Shown: one piece after another, positions 5,839-14,822 of the stretch
Numbering within the stretch: position 1 is the first letter of the stretch
How the letters are laid out: each line of letters opens with the position of its first letter
Source of the DNA: Halobacteriales archaeon QS_1_68_17
GTDB taxonomy: Archaea > Halobacteriota > Halobacteria > Halobacteriales > Haloarculaceae
Direction: 5' to 3'
NCBI GenBank assembly: GCA_003021105.1
Contig: PXRG01000017.1
Location: 39,352 to 103,351 of the forward strand
Length of the DNA: 64,000 bases
Made by a program: the position numbers and the translations under genes
The notes under the pieces: generated by a model
Database searches by the model: none
Told to the model about the DNA's origin: nothing
The model's input: the letters and a program-made list of their open reading frames with translations, nothing else

Positions 5839-7668
5839 ATGTCCGATCTCGGCGACTTCACCGACTTCGAGGGCGACGACGGCGACGAGGAGGCCGCGGG
5901 GAGCGACGCGGCGGAGGACGGCGGCCAAGCGGCCGGGGACCGAGGCGATGAGTCGTTCGAGACCGTCGACGTGCGGCCGGTCGGCGAGGACCGCGGGATC
6001 GGCGTGCTCTCGGCGTCGGAGGGGCTGGCGCTCAGCGAGGACGAGCGGGACACCCTGTTGCAGGCGTACGTGACAGTCGGCAACCGGTCGGACATCCGGA
6101 TCGGGAAGTACCTGCTCGTCCCGTACCCCGACGGCGAGCGGCTGTTCTGTCGGATCACGGCCCTCGAATACGCCCAGGAGTTCCGCTCGGACGACGCCAC
6201 CGAGATCCACGCCCGGCGGGCGATGCGGTCCCGCGAGATCGACGAACAGGATTTCAAGCTGCTGGCGACGCTCGATCCGGTGGCGGTCCTGTTCACGGAG
6301 GGCGGCGAGACGAAACGGCGGATGACCGACCGCGTTCCGAAACCCGAGACGGTCGTCCGGCCGGCTACCGACACCGACGAGATCAAGACCGGCCTGAAGA
6401 TCCCGGACGCGGGCGTGTTCCTGGGCCACCTGGCGGTCGGGGGCGAGAAGGTCCGGACCGCCGCGGAGCCGCCGACCATCGACTACCGGCTGAAAGACGA
6501 CTACGCGACCGGCGACCCGCTGGTGTTCCGGCACACGCTGGTCGCCGGGGGGACCGGCTCCGGGAAGACCCACGCCGCGAAGAACGTCCTCCGGCAGTAC
6601 CTCGACGCCGACCGGGCCTACCCCGTCGAGGCGGGCAGCGACCGCCGGGTCAGTCCCGCGGTCGTCCAGTTCGACCCCCAGGACGAGTACGCCCAGATGC
6701 ACGACGACAACCCCGCGGTGACCGACGACGACCGCCGGCGGTTCGAGCGCGAGGGGATCGCCCACGGCGGCCACGGGGACACCGTCGCGTTCGTCCCGGC
6801 CGTCGAGGGGGCGACCTACGCGGCCGACCACCACCGCGCGGAGCAGGTCTCCTTTACGATCCCGTTCTCGATGGTCCGGTCGAACAAGTGGCTGGTCGCG
6901 GGCGGCCGACTCAACGACAACCAGTACAACGCCCTCTCGTACCTGCTGGACCGGTTCTTCCGCGAGCACGGCGACGGGGGCACCTACGCGGAGTTCTTGT
7001 CCTCCCTCGACGACCCGGCGATCAGGGAGGAACTCGACGAGACCGGCCGCGTCCACGAGGCGACCTTCGACGCGGTCAAGCGCCGCGTCTCGGTGGCGGC
7101 GTTCCGGCGGGTGTTCGACCGGGACGCCCGCCCGATCACCGAGCAGGTCCACGAGTTCGTCCGCCCCGGGGGGCTGTCGGTCGTGCCGACATACCACATC
7201 ACCGACAGCCGCGCGACGGAGGTGGTGGTGCTCGCGGTCGCCAGCCTGCTGGTCGACGAGAAACTCTCGAACGATCCGGCGTACGACCGGATCAAGGAGA
7301 CGCCGCTGGTCGTCGGGATGGACGAGGCCCACAACTTCCTGACCGACGCCGAGAGCGCCCAGGCCCGGCGGGTCATCGGGAAGTTCACTGAGGCCGCAAA
7401 ACAGGGCCGGAAGGAACGGCTCGGCCTCTTTCTGATCACCCAGGACCCGCAGGACATCGCCGACCCCGTCTTCAAGCAGATAAACACGACTGTCGTGTTG
7501 AACCTGGGCGACGAGGACGCCATCGCGTCCGTGAACATCCCGTCGAGCCTGGAGGCGAAGGTCCCCTACATGGAGAAAGGCCAGATGGTCGTCTACTCGC
7601 CGGACAACTCCGAGCCGGTCGAACTGATCGGCCTCCCGACGTGCCTGACGAAACACGGCCGGGAGTAG
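5839..7668 (+). CDS. herA: HerA-family DNA translocase ATPase
   Basis: A 609-residue hexameric FtsK/HerA-type ATPase that pumps DNA and works with the NurA nuclease in end resection. The order is an acidic disordered N-terminus (about 60 residues), a barrel-like domain around VTVGNRSDIRIGKYLLVPYP, the Walker A motif AGGTGSGKTH near residue 238, the Walker B motif LVVGMDEAHNF near 493, and a final sensor region LFLITQDPQD. ATG 5839 is chosen because the preceding in-frame extension to a non-ATG codon at 5812 lacks conserved character. It is divergent from the ATP-grasp gene with 97 bp between. The likely partner nurA at the left edge is damaged, whereas herA looks intact. Confidence 0.9.
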   Translation: MSDLGDFTDFEGDDGDEEAAGSDAAEDGGQAAGDRGDESFETVDVRPVGEDRGIGVLSASEGLALSEDERDTLLQAYVTVGNRSDIRIGKYLLVPYPDGERLFCRITALEYAQEFRSDDATEIHARRAMRSREIDEQDFKLLATLDPVAVLFTEGGETKRRMTDRVPKPETVVRPATDTDEIKTGLKIPDAGVFLGHLAVGGEKVRTAAEPPTIDYRLKDDYATGDPLVFRHTLVAGGTGSGKTHAAKNVLRQYLDADRAYPVEAGSDRRVSPAVVQFDPQDEYAQMHDDNPAVTDDDRRRFEREGIAHGGHGDTVAFVPAVEGATYAADHHRAEQVSFTIPFSMVRSNKWLVAGGRLNDNQYNALSYLLDRFFREHGDGGTYAEFLSSLDDPAIREELDETGRVHEATFDAVKRRVSVAAFRRVFDRDARPITEQVHEFVRPGGLSVVPTYHITDSRATEVVVLAVASLLVDEKLSNDPAYDRIKETPLVVGMDEAHNFLTDAESAQARRVIGKFTEAAKQGRKERLGLFLITQDPQDIADPVFKQINTTVVLNLGDEDAIASVNIPSSLEAKVPYMEKGQMVVYSPDNSEPVELIGLPTCLTKHGRE

Positions 7669-7722
7669 CTCCCGGGTGGTCCGCCGCGGTAGCTTCAAAA
7701 CCCGTGGCTGTCAATATCACGC

Positions 7723-8151
7723 ATGAGCAAACGCATCCTGGTTCCGGTCGACCGGTCGGAGCAGGCGATGCGGGCCGTCGACTTCGCCGTCGAGGAGTTT
7801 CCCGCGGCCGAACTGGTCCTCTTCCATGTCATCAACCCGACGGATGCGGGCTACAGCGCCCAGGCGAGCATCCCGAGCTACTCCGAGGAGTGGTACGAGA
7901 ACGAAAAGCAAAACGCCCGACGGCTGTTCGAGGAGGTCCGCGAGCGGACCGCGGACCGCGGGATCGAGACCGAGACGGCGACGGAGGTCGGGAAGCCGAG
8001 CCGCGCCATCGTCGCGTACGCCGACGAGCACGACATCGACCACATCGTGATGGGGAGCCACGGCCGCGAGGGCGTCACGCGCATCCTGCTGGGCAGCGTC
8101 GCGGAAGCGGTGGTCCGCCATTCCCCGGTGTCGGTGACGGTCGCGCGGTAA
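7723..8151 (+). CDS. Universal stress protein (UspA family)
   Basis: A 142-residue single Usp domain. It starts SKRILVPVDRSEQAMRA, the usual first strand and helix, and ends with the ATP-binding motif MGSHGREGVTRILLGSVAEAVV and the strand SPVSVTVAR. The G-x2-G-x9-G(S/T) pattern implies nucleotide binding. These soluble proteins respond to starvation and stress; haloarchaea carry dozens and the specific role cannot be inferred. A TATA-like cttcaaaa at 7693-7700 lies 26 bp upstream of the ATG, so the transcript is probably leaderless. It sits 54 bp after herA but has its own promoter. Confidence 0.92.
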   Translation: MSKRILVPVDRSEQAMRAVDFAVEEFPAAELVLFHVINPTDAGYSAQASIPSYSEEWYENEKQNARRLFEEVRERTADRGIETETATEVGKPSRAIVAYADEHDIDHIVMGSHGREGVTRILLGSVAEAVVRHSPVSVTVAR

Positions 8152-8180
8152 CGGAGCGTGGCCGCCGTGTCTCCGCGAGC

Positions 8181-8228
8181 GTCCGGGACGTTTTTCCCCA
8201 CGTTGTCCGGGACGTTTTTCCCCACGTT
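8181..8228. terminator. Perfect 24-bp tandem duplication with T-runs between convergent genes
   Basis: The unit gtccgggacgtttttcccca plus cgtt occurs twice without a gap (8181-8204, 8205-8228). Each unit holds a TTTTT run, the kind of signal at which archaeal RNA polymerase stops. It lies 30 bp after the usp stop and before the convergent kaiC-like gene, so it probably terminates usp transcription. Confidence 0.5.
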
Positions 8229-8294
8229 GTTACGAGGCGAGGTACGCGAGCGGAGCGAGCGCACCCGACGCCGTAAAACGTGGTCGAGCCGCGG

Positions 8295-9377
8295 TCAGAA
8301 GATGCTCGCCTGTTCGTAGACGGAGATGCCCTGGCCGGTAATCTCGTAGGGTTTCGTCTCCCGGGAGTGGTTGGCGTTGCGGATCTTCTGGATTTCGACC
8401 GCGAGGCGGGTCTCCCGGGTGCCGTCCCGGACGTACTGGAGGACGATCACGGCGTCGGTGAGGTACTCGATGATGCCGTGGCGGGAGGCGTAGGGGTTGG
8501 ACTCGTTGGCCTCGCTGGTGAGCATCGTCGTGACCCCGGCGTCCTTGAGACTGCGGGTAAAATCGAACACCTCGGTGCGGCGGCCGGCCTGGTCGTCGTA
8601 CATCATCTCCAGCAACGACACGGAGTCCAGCACGAGCCGATCGGCCTCGAACTCCTCGATGAGGGGCGGCAGTTCGCCCCGGATGTTGTCGATGCTGTTG
8701 GCCATCTCGACGGGGTCGAGGTCGATCACCGCGAGGCGGTCGGCGTCGGCGTAGTCGTCGAACGCCCAGCCCCGCTCGTTGGCGGTGTCCATGATGGCGG
8801 TGCGGCTCTGTTCGAGCGTGATGAAGACGGCGTCCTCGTCCTGTTCGAGGCCGTTGTGGAGAAACTGGAGGCCGAACGTCGTCTTCCCGGTCCCGGGGCC
8901 GCCGACGGTGACGATCAGCGAGCGCTCGGGGACGCCGCCCTGGATCATGCGGTCGAGCCCTTCGATCCCGAGGTCGATCCGGGGAATCTCCGACTCGAAG
9001 TCCTCGTCGTCGAAGCCGGCGTCGCCGCCGCCCGCCGACCCCATGGCCGACGCGAAGTCCTCGTCGAACAGTCCTCCGCCCCCGCCGCCTCCGCCGTCGT
9101 CGCCGCCGAAGGGGCCGTCGGCCGCGTCGCCGAAGGGATCCCCGGCGGCGTCGCCCTCGAACGGTCCCGACTCCGGCGCGTCCGCGTCGGCGAACTCCTC
9201 CTCGAAGGAGGCGTCGAACGGCGACTCCCCGTCGCGGTCGGCGTCGTCCCTGCGGTCCGCGTCGCCCTCGCGGGATCCCGATCTGTCGTCGCTCCCGGAG
9301 CCGTCCCCCGCGTCGCGTTCCTCGTCCTCCAGGTCCGAGAGGGCGCTTTCGAACCAGTCTTCCTCGTCGTCGCTCAT
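8295..9377 (-). CDS. KaiC-like RecA-superfamily ATPase with long acidic N-terminus
   Basis: A 360-residue single-domain KaiC/RadA-like ATPase. The first 130 residues are low-complexity, rich in Asp, Glu, Ser and Gly, with a run of eight glycines, and are probably disordered. The ATPase follows: [18 protein letters not shown], Walker [11 protein letters not shown], the KaiC-typical FITLEQSRT, Walker [15 protein letters not shown], and a C-terminal [11 protein letters not shown] strand. Such proteins in haloarchaea are thought to act in signalling, often beside other sensory genes; the partner is unknown. Start ATG at 9377 is chosen because upstream codons are unrelated. It is divergent from NAD kinase. 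Confidence 0.85.
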   Translation of the reverse strand: MSDDEEDWFESALSDLEDEERDAGDGSGSDDRSGSREGDADRRDDADRDGESPFDASFEEEFADADAPESGPFEGDAAGDPFGDAADGPFGGDDGGGGGGGGLFDEDFASAMGSAGGGDAGFDDEDFESEIPRIDLGIEGLDRMIQGGVPERSLIVTVGGPGTGKTTFGLQFLHNGLEQDEDAVFITLEQSRTAIMDTANERGWAFDDYADADRLAVIDLDPVEMANSIDNIRGELPPLIEEFEADRLVLDSVSLLEMMYDDQAGRRTEVFDFTRSLKDAGVTTMLTSEANESNPYASRHGIIEYLTDAVIVLQYVRDGTRETRLAVEIQKIRNANHSRETKPYEITGQGISVYEQASIF

Positions 9378-9530
9378 CTGTCCGTCCCCGGCCAGGGCTG
9401 GCCGTATCCGATCCTTGGAGCGCACCAAATTAACAGTATTGCCGGGACGGTCCTCTGGCGGGACCGGCCGGCCGGGTTCAGCCCGGCGTGTGCGGGGGCC
9501 GGGCGGCCGTCGGCACCGGCCCCGCGGGGA

Positions 9531-9540
9531 CTTTATAACC
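9531..9540 (+). promoter_or_regulatory. TATA box of NAD kinase gene
   Basis: ctttataacc is centred about 27 bp before the ATG at 9562, the spacing of a leaderless haloarchaeal promoter, and stands out in a region that is otherwise almost all G and C. Confidence 0.6.
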
Positions 9541-9561
9541 CGGACGGGCGAACCCCGACAC

Positions 9562-10407
9562 ATGGAAGTCGGCGTGGTCGGCCAGCAGGACAACCCCAGG
9601 GCGGCCGAGCTGGCGGCGGAGATCGCCGAGACGCTGACCGACCTGGACGCGACCGTCGTGGTCGACGCGGCGACGGCCGCGACGCTCGGGTCGGGAGCGA
9701 CGCCGTCGGTCCGGTCGGGCCCGGTCGAGGAGATGGACGACCGCGACCTGGTCGTCAGCATCGGCGGCGACGGGACCTTCCTGTTTGCGGCCCGCGGTGC
9801 CGGGACGACGCCGATCATGGGCGTCAACCTCGGCGAGGTGGGGTTTCTGAACGCGGTGTCGCCGGCGGACGCCCCGGCGGTCGTCGCCAGGGAGGTCGAG
9901 CACATCCGCGAGACCGGGCGGGCCCGGACCGTCGAGATGCCGCGGTTGTGCGCCAGCGGCGACGGGTGGGAGCTCTCCCCGGCGATCAACGAGGTGACGG
10001 TGCTGGGTCCACAGCGCGGCCACGGCAACGGCGTCGGCGTCGAGGTCAGGGTCGACGGGTCGCTGTACGCCAGCGGCCACGCCGACGGCGTCCTGGTGGC
10101 GACGCCGACCGGGAGCACCGCCTACAATCTGAGCGAGGGCGGGCCGCTCGTCCACCCGCGGGTCGACGGACTCGTCGTCACCGAGATGTGCGCCGCCGAG
10201 TCGATGCCGCCGCTGGTGGTCGAACTCGACAGCGAGATCGAGGTCGGCGTGGCCGACGCCGAGGGTGCCGTCGTCGTCGTCAGCGACGGCCGCATCTCCC
10301 GGGAGATCGACCCGCCCGCGCGGGTCCAGTTGCGCCGCGCGGGCCACCCCGTCCGGATCGCGGGACCGCCGCTCGATTTCTTCACCGCGCTCGGAAAACT
10401 CGACTAG
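9562..10407 (+). CDS. nadK: NAD kinase
   Basis: A 281-residue enzyme phosphorylating NAD to NADP. Diagnostic motifs are [14 protein letters not shown] (the GGDGT catalytic motif, near residue 70), [11 protein letters not shown], and the C-terminal [19 protein letters not shown] that holds the NAD-binding region. Length is normal for archaeal NAD kinases. A leaderless promoter precedes it. The 3' end overlaps the stop of the convergent small membrane protein gene by 4 bp. NADP supply fits the NADP-linked GapN encoded 13 kb downstream, but there is no operon link. Confidence 0.95.
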   Translation: MEVGVVGQQDNPRAAELAAEIAETLTDLDATVVVDAATAATLGSGATPSVRSGPVEEMDDRDLVVSIGGDGTFLFAARGAGTTPIMGVNLGEVGFLNAVSPADAPAVVAREVEHIRETGRARTVEMPRLCASGDGWELSPAINEVTVLGPQRGHGNGVGVEVRVDGSLYASGHADGVLVATPTGSTAYNLSEGGPLVHPRVDGLVVTEMCAAESMPPLVVELDSEIEVGVADAEGAVVVVSDGRISREIDPPARVQLRRAGHPVRIAGPPLDFFTALGKLD

Positions 10408-10664
10408 CGGCGGGCCGTGATGAACAGCATCGGCCCCAACACCAAAAGCGCGATGCCGATGAACTTGAAGTAGAGGTCCTCGAGGAGGCTCTGTGGCGTC
10501 ACCAGGAACAGCAGCCCGAAGACAATGACGTGGAGCGACAGAACCTTCCTGGATCGCAGCGGGAGCGTCGCCAGGGCTCCGAGGACGAACGCCAGCAGGA
10601 GCACCTGCCCGATGTTGTACTGGATCAGGAAGTTGTCGATCACCTGCAGCGGTAACGCGAGCAT
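10404..10664 (-). CDS. Small two- to three-helix membrane protein, unknown
   Basis: An 86-residue protein with hydrophobic stretches at about 17-35 ([17 protein letters not shown]), 43-57 ([15 protein letters not shown]) and 66-83 ([17 protein letters not shown]), and short basic loops (RSRK, TARR) that favour retention in the cytoplasmic membrane. No motif points to an activity. It overlaps nadK tail-to-tail by 4 bp. I recognise it only as a typical haloarchaeal conserved membrane protein. Confidence 0.7.
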   Translation of the reverse strand: MLALPLQVIDNFLIQYNIGQVLLLAFVLGALATLPLRSRKVLSLHVIVFGLLFLVTPQSLLEDLYFKFIGIALLVLGPMLFITARR

Positions 10665-10817
10665 TCCTGTCCGGGAATCGCCCTGACACAGCCTTTAAGC
10701 TTCCGTTCCACCCTGACTCCGCTTCGCGGCCGAACGCGACGGCGGTTCACGGCCGAACGCGACGGGTCGAGTCGCGGGGTGCAAACTTATATGACACCCT
10801 GACCGCCACTACGTGGT

Positions 10818-11396
10818 ATGGCCGAGGAACCGGAGCGGGCGACCGTCCTCGTGGTCGACGACGAGGAGGAAGTGGCCGACGTGTACGCCCTCACACTCGA
10901 GCAGGCTTACGACACCCGGACGGCCTACGGCGGCGAGGCGGCCATCGAGGCACTCGACGGGACAGTCGACGTCGTCCTGCTCGACCGCCGGATGCCGGAC
11001 ATCTCCGGCGACGAGATCCTCGAGGAGATCAGAGCCCGCGAACTCGACTGCCGGGTCATCATGATCACCGCCGTCGATCCCGACTTCGACATCATCGACA
11101 TGCCGTTCGACGACTACCTCTGCAAACCGGTCGAGGGCGACGACCTGACGACGGCCGTCGAGCAGCAACTCGCCGCCCGGACCTACGACGCCCGGCTCTC
11201 GGAGTATCTCGAACTCGTGTCGAAACTGGCCCTGCTGGAGTCCGAAAAGACGTCACAGGAACTGGAGTCGAGCGAGGAGGTCGCCCGACTGCGCGAGCGG
11301 ACCCAGACGCTCAAGGCCGAGATGGACGCGGCCCTCGAGGAGTTCGAGGACATCGAGCTGGCCTTCCGGGAGATCGGCCGTCGGCCCGGGCGCTGA
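10818..11396 (+). CDS. HalX-type response regulator
   Basis: A 192-residue two-domain regulator. The receiver spans about 9-120: acidic pocket VVDDEEE (13-19), phospho-acceptor Asp at residue 56 in VVLLDRRMPD, and the conserved lysine in YLCKPVE. The C-terminal HalX domain (about 130-190) is a helical coiled coil beginning YDARLSEYLELVSKLALLE. HalX proteins are haloarchaeal outputs without an evident DNA-binding motif. No histidine kinase lies nearby, so its sensor is encoded elsewhere. A TATA-like stretch (acttatatg) lies about 30 bp before the ATG. Confidence 0.93.
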   Translation: MAEEPERATVLVVDDEEEVADVYALTLEQAYDTRTAYGGEAAIEALDGTVDVVLLDRRMPDISGDEILEEIRARELDCRVIMITAVDPDFDIIDMPFDDYLCKPVEGDDLTTAVEQQLAARTYDARLSEYLELVSKLALLESEKTSQELESSEEVARLRERTQTLKAEMDAALEEFEDIELAFREIGRRPGR

Positions 11397-11679
11397 TCCG
11401 CGCGTCGCAGCGAACAACGGCTGGCTAGTTTACGAGCGTTTGAAGTAGATATACCACGCTGGCAGCCAACTACGGCGTAGGCAGCACGGCACGGTCAGCC
11501 GTCCGGCCGCGCCGTCGCGCCCTCCGAACAATGTCCAGGGGCCAGGTTCCGGTGTACTCGGTGGTGGTCGCGGCCGGCGTCGACCGCGGGGTTTCGGCGG
11601 TCCGGCGGCCGGGGGTGTCGCCCGTCGACAGCGACGGTCCAGTCGTCCGGAGCGACCGGCGTCCGGTGGTGGTCGCGTC
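11397..11679. other. 283-bp spacer before the RND permease
   Basis: No convincing gene. AT-rich patches (aagtagatataccacg near 11445) look promoter-like. A 50-codon frame (11531-11683) overlaps the GTG start of the permease but its composition is that of random GC-rich DNA. Confidence 0.4.
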
Positions 11680-14178
11680 GTGAGCGTCGACTACCAGGCG
11701 GCCATCGACTGGGTCGACGACCGCATCGCCAACAGCCCCGGCAGGATCATCGTCCTCTTTCTGGTCGTCACGGCCGCGTTCGGGACGGGGCTCGGGGCCA
11801 TCGAGACCGAGACCGGCCAGGAGCAGTTCATCGAGGACCTGCCCTCCTACAATGCCCTGGAGGACATCCAGCGCGACTTCGGCCCCTCGTTCGGGAGCGG
11901 CCCCTCGACGAGCACGACCCTGTTACAGGAGGGCGGGAACGTCCTCTCGAAGCCGGCGATGGAGCGGCTGTTGCGCGCCCAGCAGCGCGTGGCCGACCAG
12001 AGCGAGATGCGGGTCACGGACACGTCGAGTCCGGCGGCGACGGTGGCACGGACGCTCGACCCGAACGCGACGACGCTCGACGCACAGATCGACGCCATCG
12101 AGCGGGCGTCGCCGGCCGAAATCGACGCCGCGATCCGGACGGCCGCCCAGCAAAACCCCGGTTTCACCGACCAGCTCAGCACCGACTTCAACCGACGGTC
12201 CGCGTCGGCGTCGGCCGCGGAAGCGACAATCACGCACGGCACCGACGACGTCCAGGACCGCGAGGACCGCGTCCGGCGGATCGTCGGCTCGGTCGGGGGC
12301 GACATCCGCGTGCTCGGGAGTTCGCCGGACACCATCACGGACTCGCTGACGCTCGTCCTGCCGGCCGCGTTCCTGTTTATCGTCCTGTTTCTCGTGGTCG
12401 CCTACCGCGACTTCGCCGACCTCGTGCTCGGGGTGGTGTCGATCGTCGTCGCGCTGGTCTGGACGTTCGGCTTCCTGGGGCTGGCCGGCATCAAGTTCAA
12501 CCCCCTGCTGGTGGCGGTCCCGCCGCTTCTGATCGCGGTCGGCATCGACTTCGGTATCCACGCGGTGAACCGCTACCGCGAGGAGCGCATCCGGGGGAAA
12601 GACATCGAGGAGTCGATGCGGCTGACGACCGACCAGTTGCTCGTGGCCTTCTTCATCGTGACCGGGACGACCGTCATCGGCTTCCTCTCGAACCTGGTGA
12701 GCGCGTTCCCGCCGACCCGGGACTTCGGGGTCGCGGCCGCCGTCGGCATCGTGTTCACGTTCCTGATCTTCGGGATCTTCCTGCCCGCGGCGAAGGTGTA
12801 CTTCGACCGCCTCCGCGAGCGGTACCCGATCCCGACGATCAGCGACACGCCCCTGGGGTCCGAGGAGTCGGCGCTCGGGCGGGTGCTCTCGGGCGGCGTC
12901 GTCGTCGCCGAGCGCGCGCCAGTGCTCTTTTTGCTCGTGGTGCTGGTGGGGACGGCCGTCGCGGGGTCGTACGCCACGGGCGTCCAGACCGGCTTCGACT
13001 CCGACGACTTCCTCCCGGCCGAGGAGCCGCCGGACCACCTGCAGGCGCTGCCGGAACCGATCGCGCCGCCCCCGGAGTACCAGTACGTCAAGAACAAGAA
13101 CTTCCGCGAGCGGCGGTTCGACCTCGACGGCGACGTCCTGTTCTACGTCGAGGGGCCGATGAAACGCGACGACGCCCTCGAATCGCTCCACCGGGCCACC
13201 CGGAATCCGCCGGAGACGTTCCGCGGCGACCGAGAGGCGGAGGTCAACAGCATCGTCACCGTCATCCGGCAGCGCGCCGAGCAGGACCCCGAGTTCCGGC
13301 GACTCGTCGAACGCAACGACCAGAACGACAACGGCATCCCCGACCAGAACCTCCCCCGCATCTACGCGGCCCTGGAGGACTCGCCGGCGAGCGACCAGGT
13401 CGACCAGTTCCTCGGGGACGACCGCCGGAGCGCGCAGGTCGTCTACAAGGTCGACGACGGCGCGGCCAACGACGCCGTCACGGCCGACGCGTACGCGGTC
13501 GCCGACCGGTACCGCCAGGAGGCATCGCCGACCGGCTTCGCCGTCATCTTCGAGGAGGCCGGCGACCTGATCCTCGAGACGGTGGTCGAGAGCCTCCTGA
13601 TCACGCTCGCCGGCGCCTCGGCCTTCCTGGTGGTGATCTACTGGGTGCTGGAGGGCCGCCCGTCGCTGGGCATCGCCAACGTGATCCCCATCGGTGTCGG
13701 CGTCGTGTTCGTGGTCGCGTCGATGCGGTACGCCGGGGTCAAATTCAACGCCGTGAACGGGACGATTCTGGCGATCACTATCGGTCTGGGTATCGACTAC
13801 TCGGTCCACATCGTCCACCGTTTCGCCGACGAATTCGAGTGCCGCGACCTCGAACCGGCGCTCCGGCGTACCATCGTCGGCACGGGCGGGGCGCTGACCG
13901 GCAGCATGCTCACCACGGTCTCCGGCGTCGGCGTGCTGGTGCTCGCGCTGAACCCCGCCGTCGGCGTGTTCGGCCTGCTGACCGCCCTGTCGGTCGTCTA
14001 CGCCTACCTCGTCTCGCTTTTCGTTCTCCCGTCGGTGCTGGTGGTCTGGGACCGGGTGTGCAACCGCACCAGCCGGGCGTTCGGGCCGGACCTCTCCGAG
14101 ACGGACCTCGGCTGGCGGCCCGTCGGGGAGGCAGACGCCGACGGCGACGGCGACGGCGATGTCGACGTCGACGACTGA
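11680..14178 (+). CDS. RND-superfamily (MMPL/SSD-like) permease
   Basis: An 832-residue integral membrane protein with the two-fold repeat of RND transporters: one N-terminal helix (about 22-42), a large extracytoplasmic domain, five clustered helices, then the same pattern again. The fourth-helix motifs GIDFGIHAVNRYRE (near 287) and GIDYSVHIVHRFAD (near 704) correspond to each other and carry the Asp involved in proton relay. Such proteins export lipids or hydrophobic compounds by proton antiport; the substrate is unknown. It begins at GTG 11680. The tail is an acidic DADGDGDGDVDVDD repeat, exposed to the cytoplasm. Confidence 0.85.
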   Translation: MSVDYQAAIDWVDDRIANSPGRIIVLFLVVTAAFGTGLGAIETETGQEQFIEDLPSYNALEDIQRDFGPSFGSGPSTSTTLLQEGGNVLSKPAMERLLRAQQRVADQSEMRVTDTSSPAATVARTLDPNATTLDAQIDAIERASPAEIDAAIRTAAQQNPGFTDQLSTDFNRRSASASAAEATITHGTDDVQDREDRVRRIVGSVGGDIRVLGSSPDTITDSLTLVLPAAFLFIVLFLVVAYRDFADLVLGVVSIVVALVWTFGFLGLAGIKFNPLLVAVPPLLIAVGIDFGIHAVNRYREERIRGKDIEESMRLTTDQLLVAFFIVTGTTVIGFLSNLVSAFPPTRDFGVAAAVGIVFTFLIFGIFLPAAKVYFDRLRERYPIPTISDTPLGSEESALGRVLSGGVVVAERAPVLFLLVVLVGTAVAGSYATGVQTGFDSDDFLPAEEPPDHLQALPEPIAPPPEYQYVKNKNFRERRFDLDGDVLFYVEGPMKRDDALESLHRATRNPPETFRGDREAEVNSIVTVIRQRAEQDPEFRRLVERNDQNDNGIPDQNLPRIYAALEDSPASDQVDQFLGDDRRSAQVVYKVDDGAANDAVTADAYAVADRYRQEASPTGFAVIFEEAGDLILETVVESLLITLAGASAFLVVIYWVLEGRPSLGIANVIPIGVGVVFVVASMRYAGVKFNAVNGTILAITIGLGIDYSVHIVHRFADEFECRDLEPALRRTIVGTGGALTGSMLTTVSGVGVLVLALNPAVGVFGLLTALSVVYAYLVSLFVLPSVLVVWDRVCNRTSRAFGPDLSETDLGWRPVGEADADGDGDGDVDVDD

Positions 14179-14222
14179 CCGCGCCCGCCTCGGTCGTCGA
14201 ACGACGCGCCGACGCCGACCGC

Positions 14223-14324
14223 TCAGTCGACGATGCCCACGTCGTGGACGTGCCTGTCGAGTTCGCGTTCGGTGTCGAACTCCTCGCCGCAGACCTCGCA
14301 CCGGTAGGTCCCGCGGTCGGTCAT
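14223..14324 (-). CDS. 33-residue single zinc-finger microprotein
   Basis: A very short gene, ATG at 14324 to TGA 14223-14225. The translation has RCEVCGEEFDTERELDRHVH: two cysteines three residues apart, the hydrophobic F and L of a C2H2 finger, and a His-x-His pair. This is the classical zinc-finger layout with a shortened histidine spacing. Haloarchaea encode many such microproteins, some affecting motility and biofilm formation in Haloferax. It ends 44 bp from the convergent RND gene stop and starts 130 bp from the divergent HxlR gene. The motif is too regular to be chance, although translation is unproven. Confidence 0.7.
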   Translation of the reverse strand: MTDRGTYRCEVCGEEFDTERELDRHVHDVGIVD

Positions 14325-14453
14325 GGACCGACAGACGGCGGCCGCGCCAAAGAACCTCTCGCCGTCGTGTGCCGGGGAATCCCGCGGGAAGTTACAATCC
14401 GTAACTGACTGCCCGCGGGTAACTATTTATCCCCGACCGCCGAAGGCCGACAC

Positions 14454-14822
14454 ATGGCGGCCGACGACCCGCTCGAAATCTGGTGTGCGGGCGAGGAGTG
14501 GTGTGCGGTGACCGCGACGGCGACGCTGGTCGGCAAGAAGTGGCACCCGGTCATCGTCGACCGGTTGCTCCAGCACGGGCCGCTGGGGTTCAACGCGCTG
14601 AAAGACGCCGTCGACGGCATCTCCAGCAAGGTGCTCTCGGACAGCCTCGACGACCTGGAGGAGAGCGGCATGGTCACCCGGGAGGTCATAAGCGAGAAGC
14701 CGTTCCGGGTCGAGTACTCCCTGACCGAGCGCGGCGAGGACCTCCAGCCGGTCATCGCGGCGATGCGCGAGTGGGGCCGGGACTACCTCGTCCCGACCTC
14801 CGACGCGGAGACGGGCCGGTAG
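14454..14822 (+). CDS. HxlR-family winged-helix transcriptional regulator
   Basis: A 122-residue MarR-like regulator. Signatures are GKKWHPVIVDRLLQHGPLGFNAL (first helices), GISSKVLSDSLDDLEESGMV (recognition helix) and the wing VISEKPFRVEYSLTERG. Two cysteines near the N-terminus (C11 and C17) precede the DNA-binding domain, the position used by redox-sensing HxlR proteins such as HypR. It abuts the convergent disulfide flavoprotein gene with no gap, which makes a shared electrophile or redox response attractive but unproven. TATA-like ctatttatc lies about 30 bp before the ATG. Confidence 0.9.
   Translation: MAADDPLEIWCAGEEWCAVTATATLVGKKWHPVIVDRLLQHGPLGFNALKDAVDGISSKVLSDSLDDLEESGMVTREVISEKPFRVEYSLTERGEDLQPVIAAMREWGRDYLVPTSDAETGR

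Noticed and set aside
5644-7698. 684-codon minus-strand frame opposite herA
   Set aside because: Shadow of herA; the plus strand encodes all ATPase motifs.
8280-10655. Very long plus-strand open frame opposite the KaiC-like gene
   Set aside because: It is antisense or out of frame to KaiC-like, nadK and a membrane protein gene; Arg/Gly-rich composition is the shadow expected from codon bias at very high GC.
11531-11683. 50-codon frame overlapping the GTG start of the RND permease
   Set aside because: Val/Arg/Pro-rich composition like out-of-frame GC-rich DNA, no family resemblance, no promoter at the right spacing.
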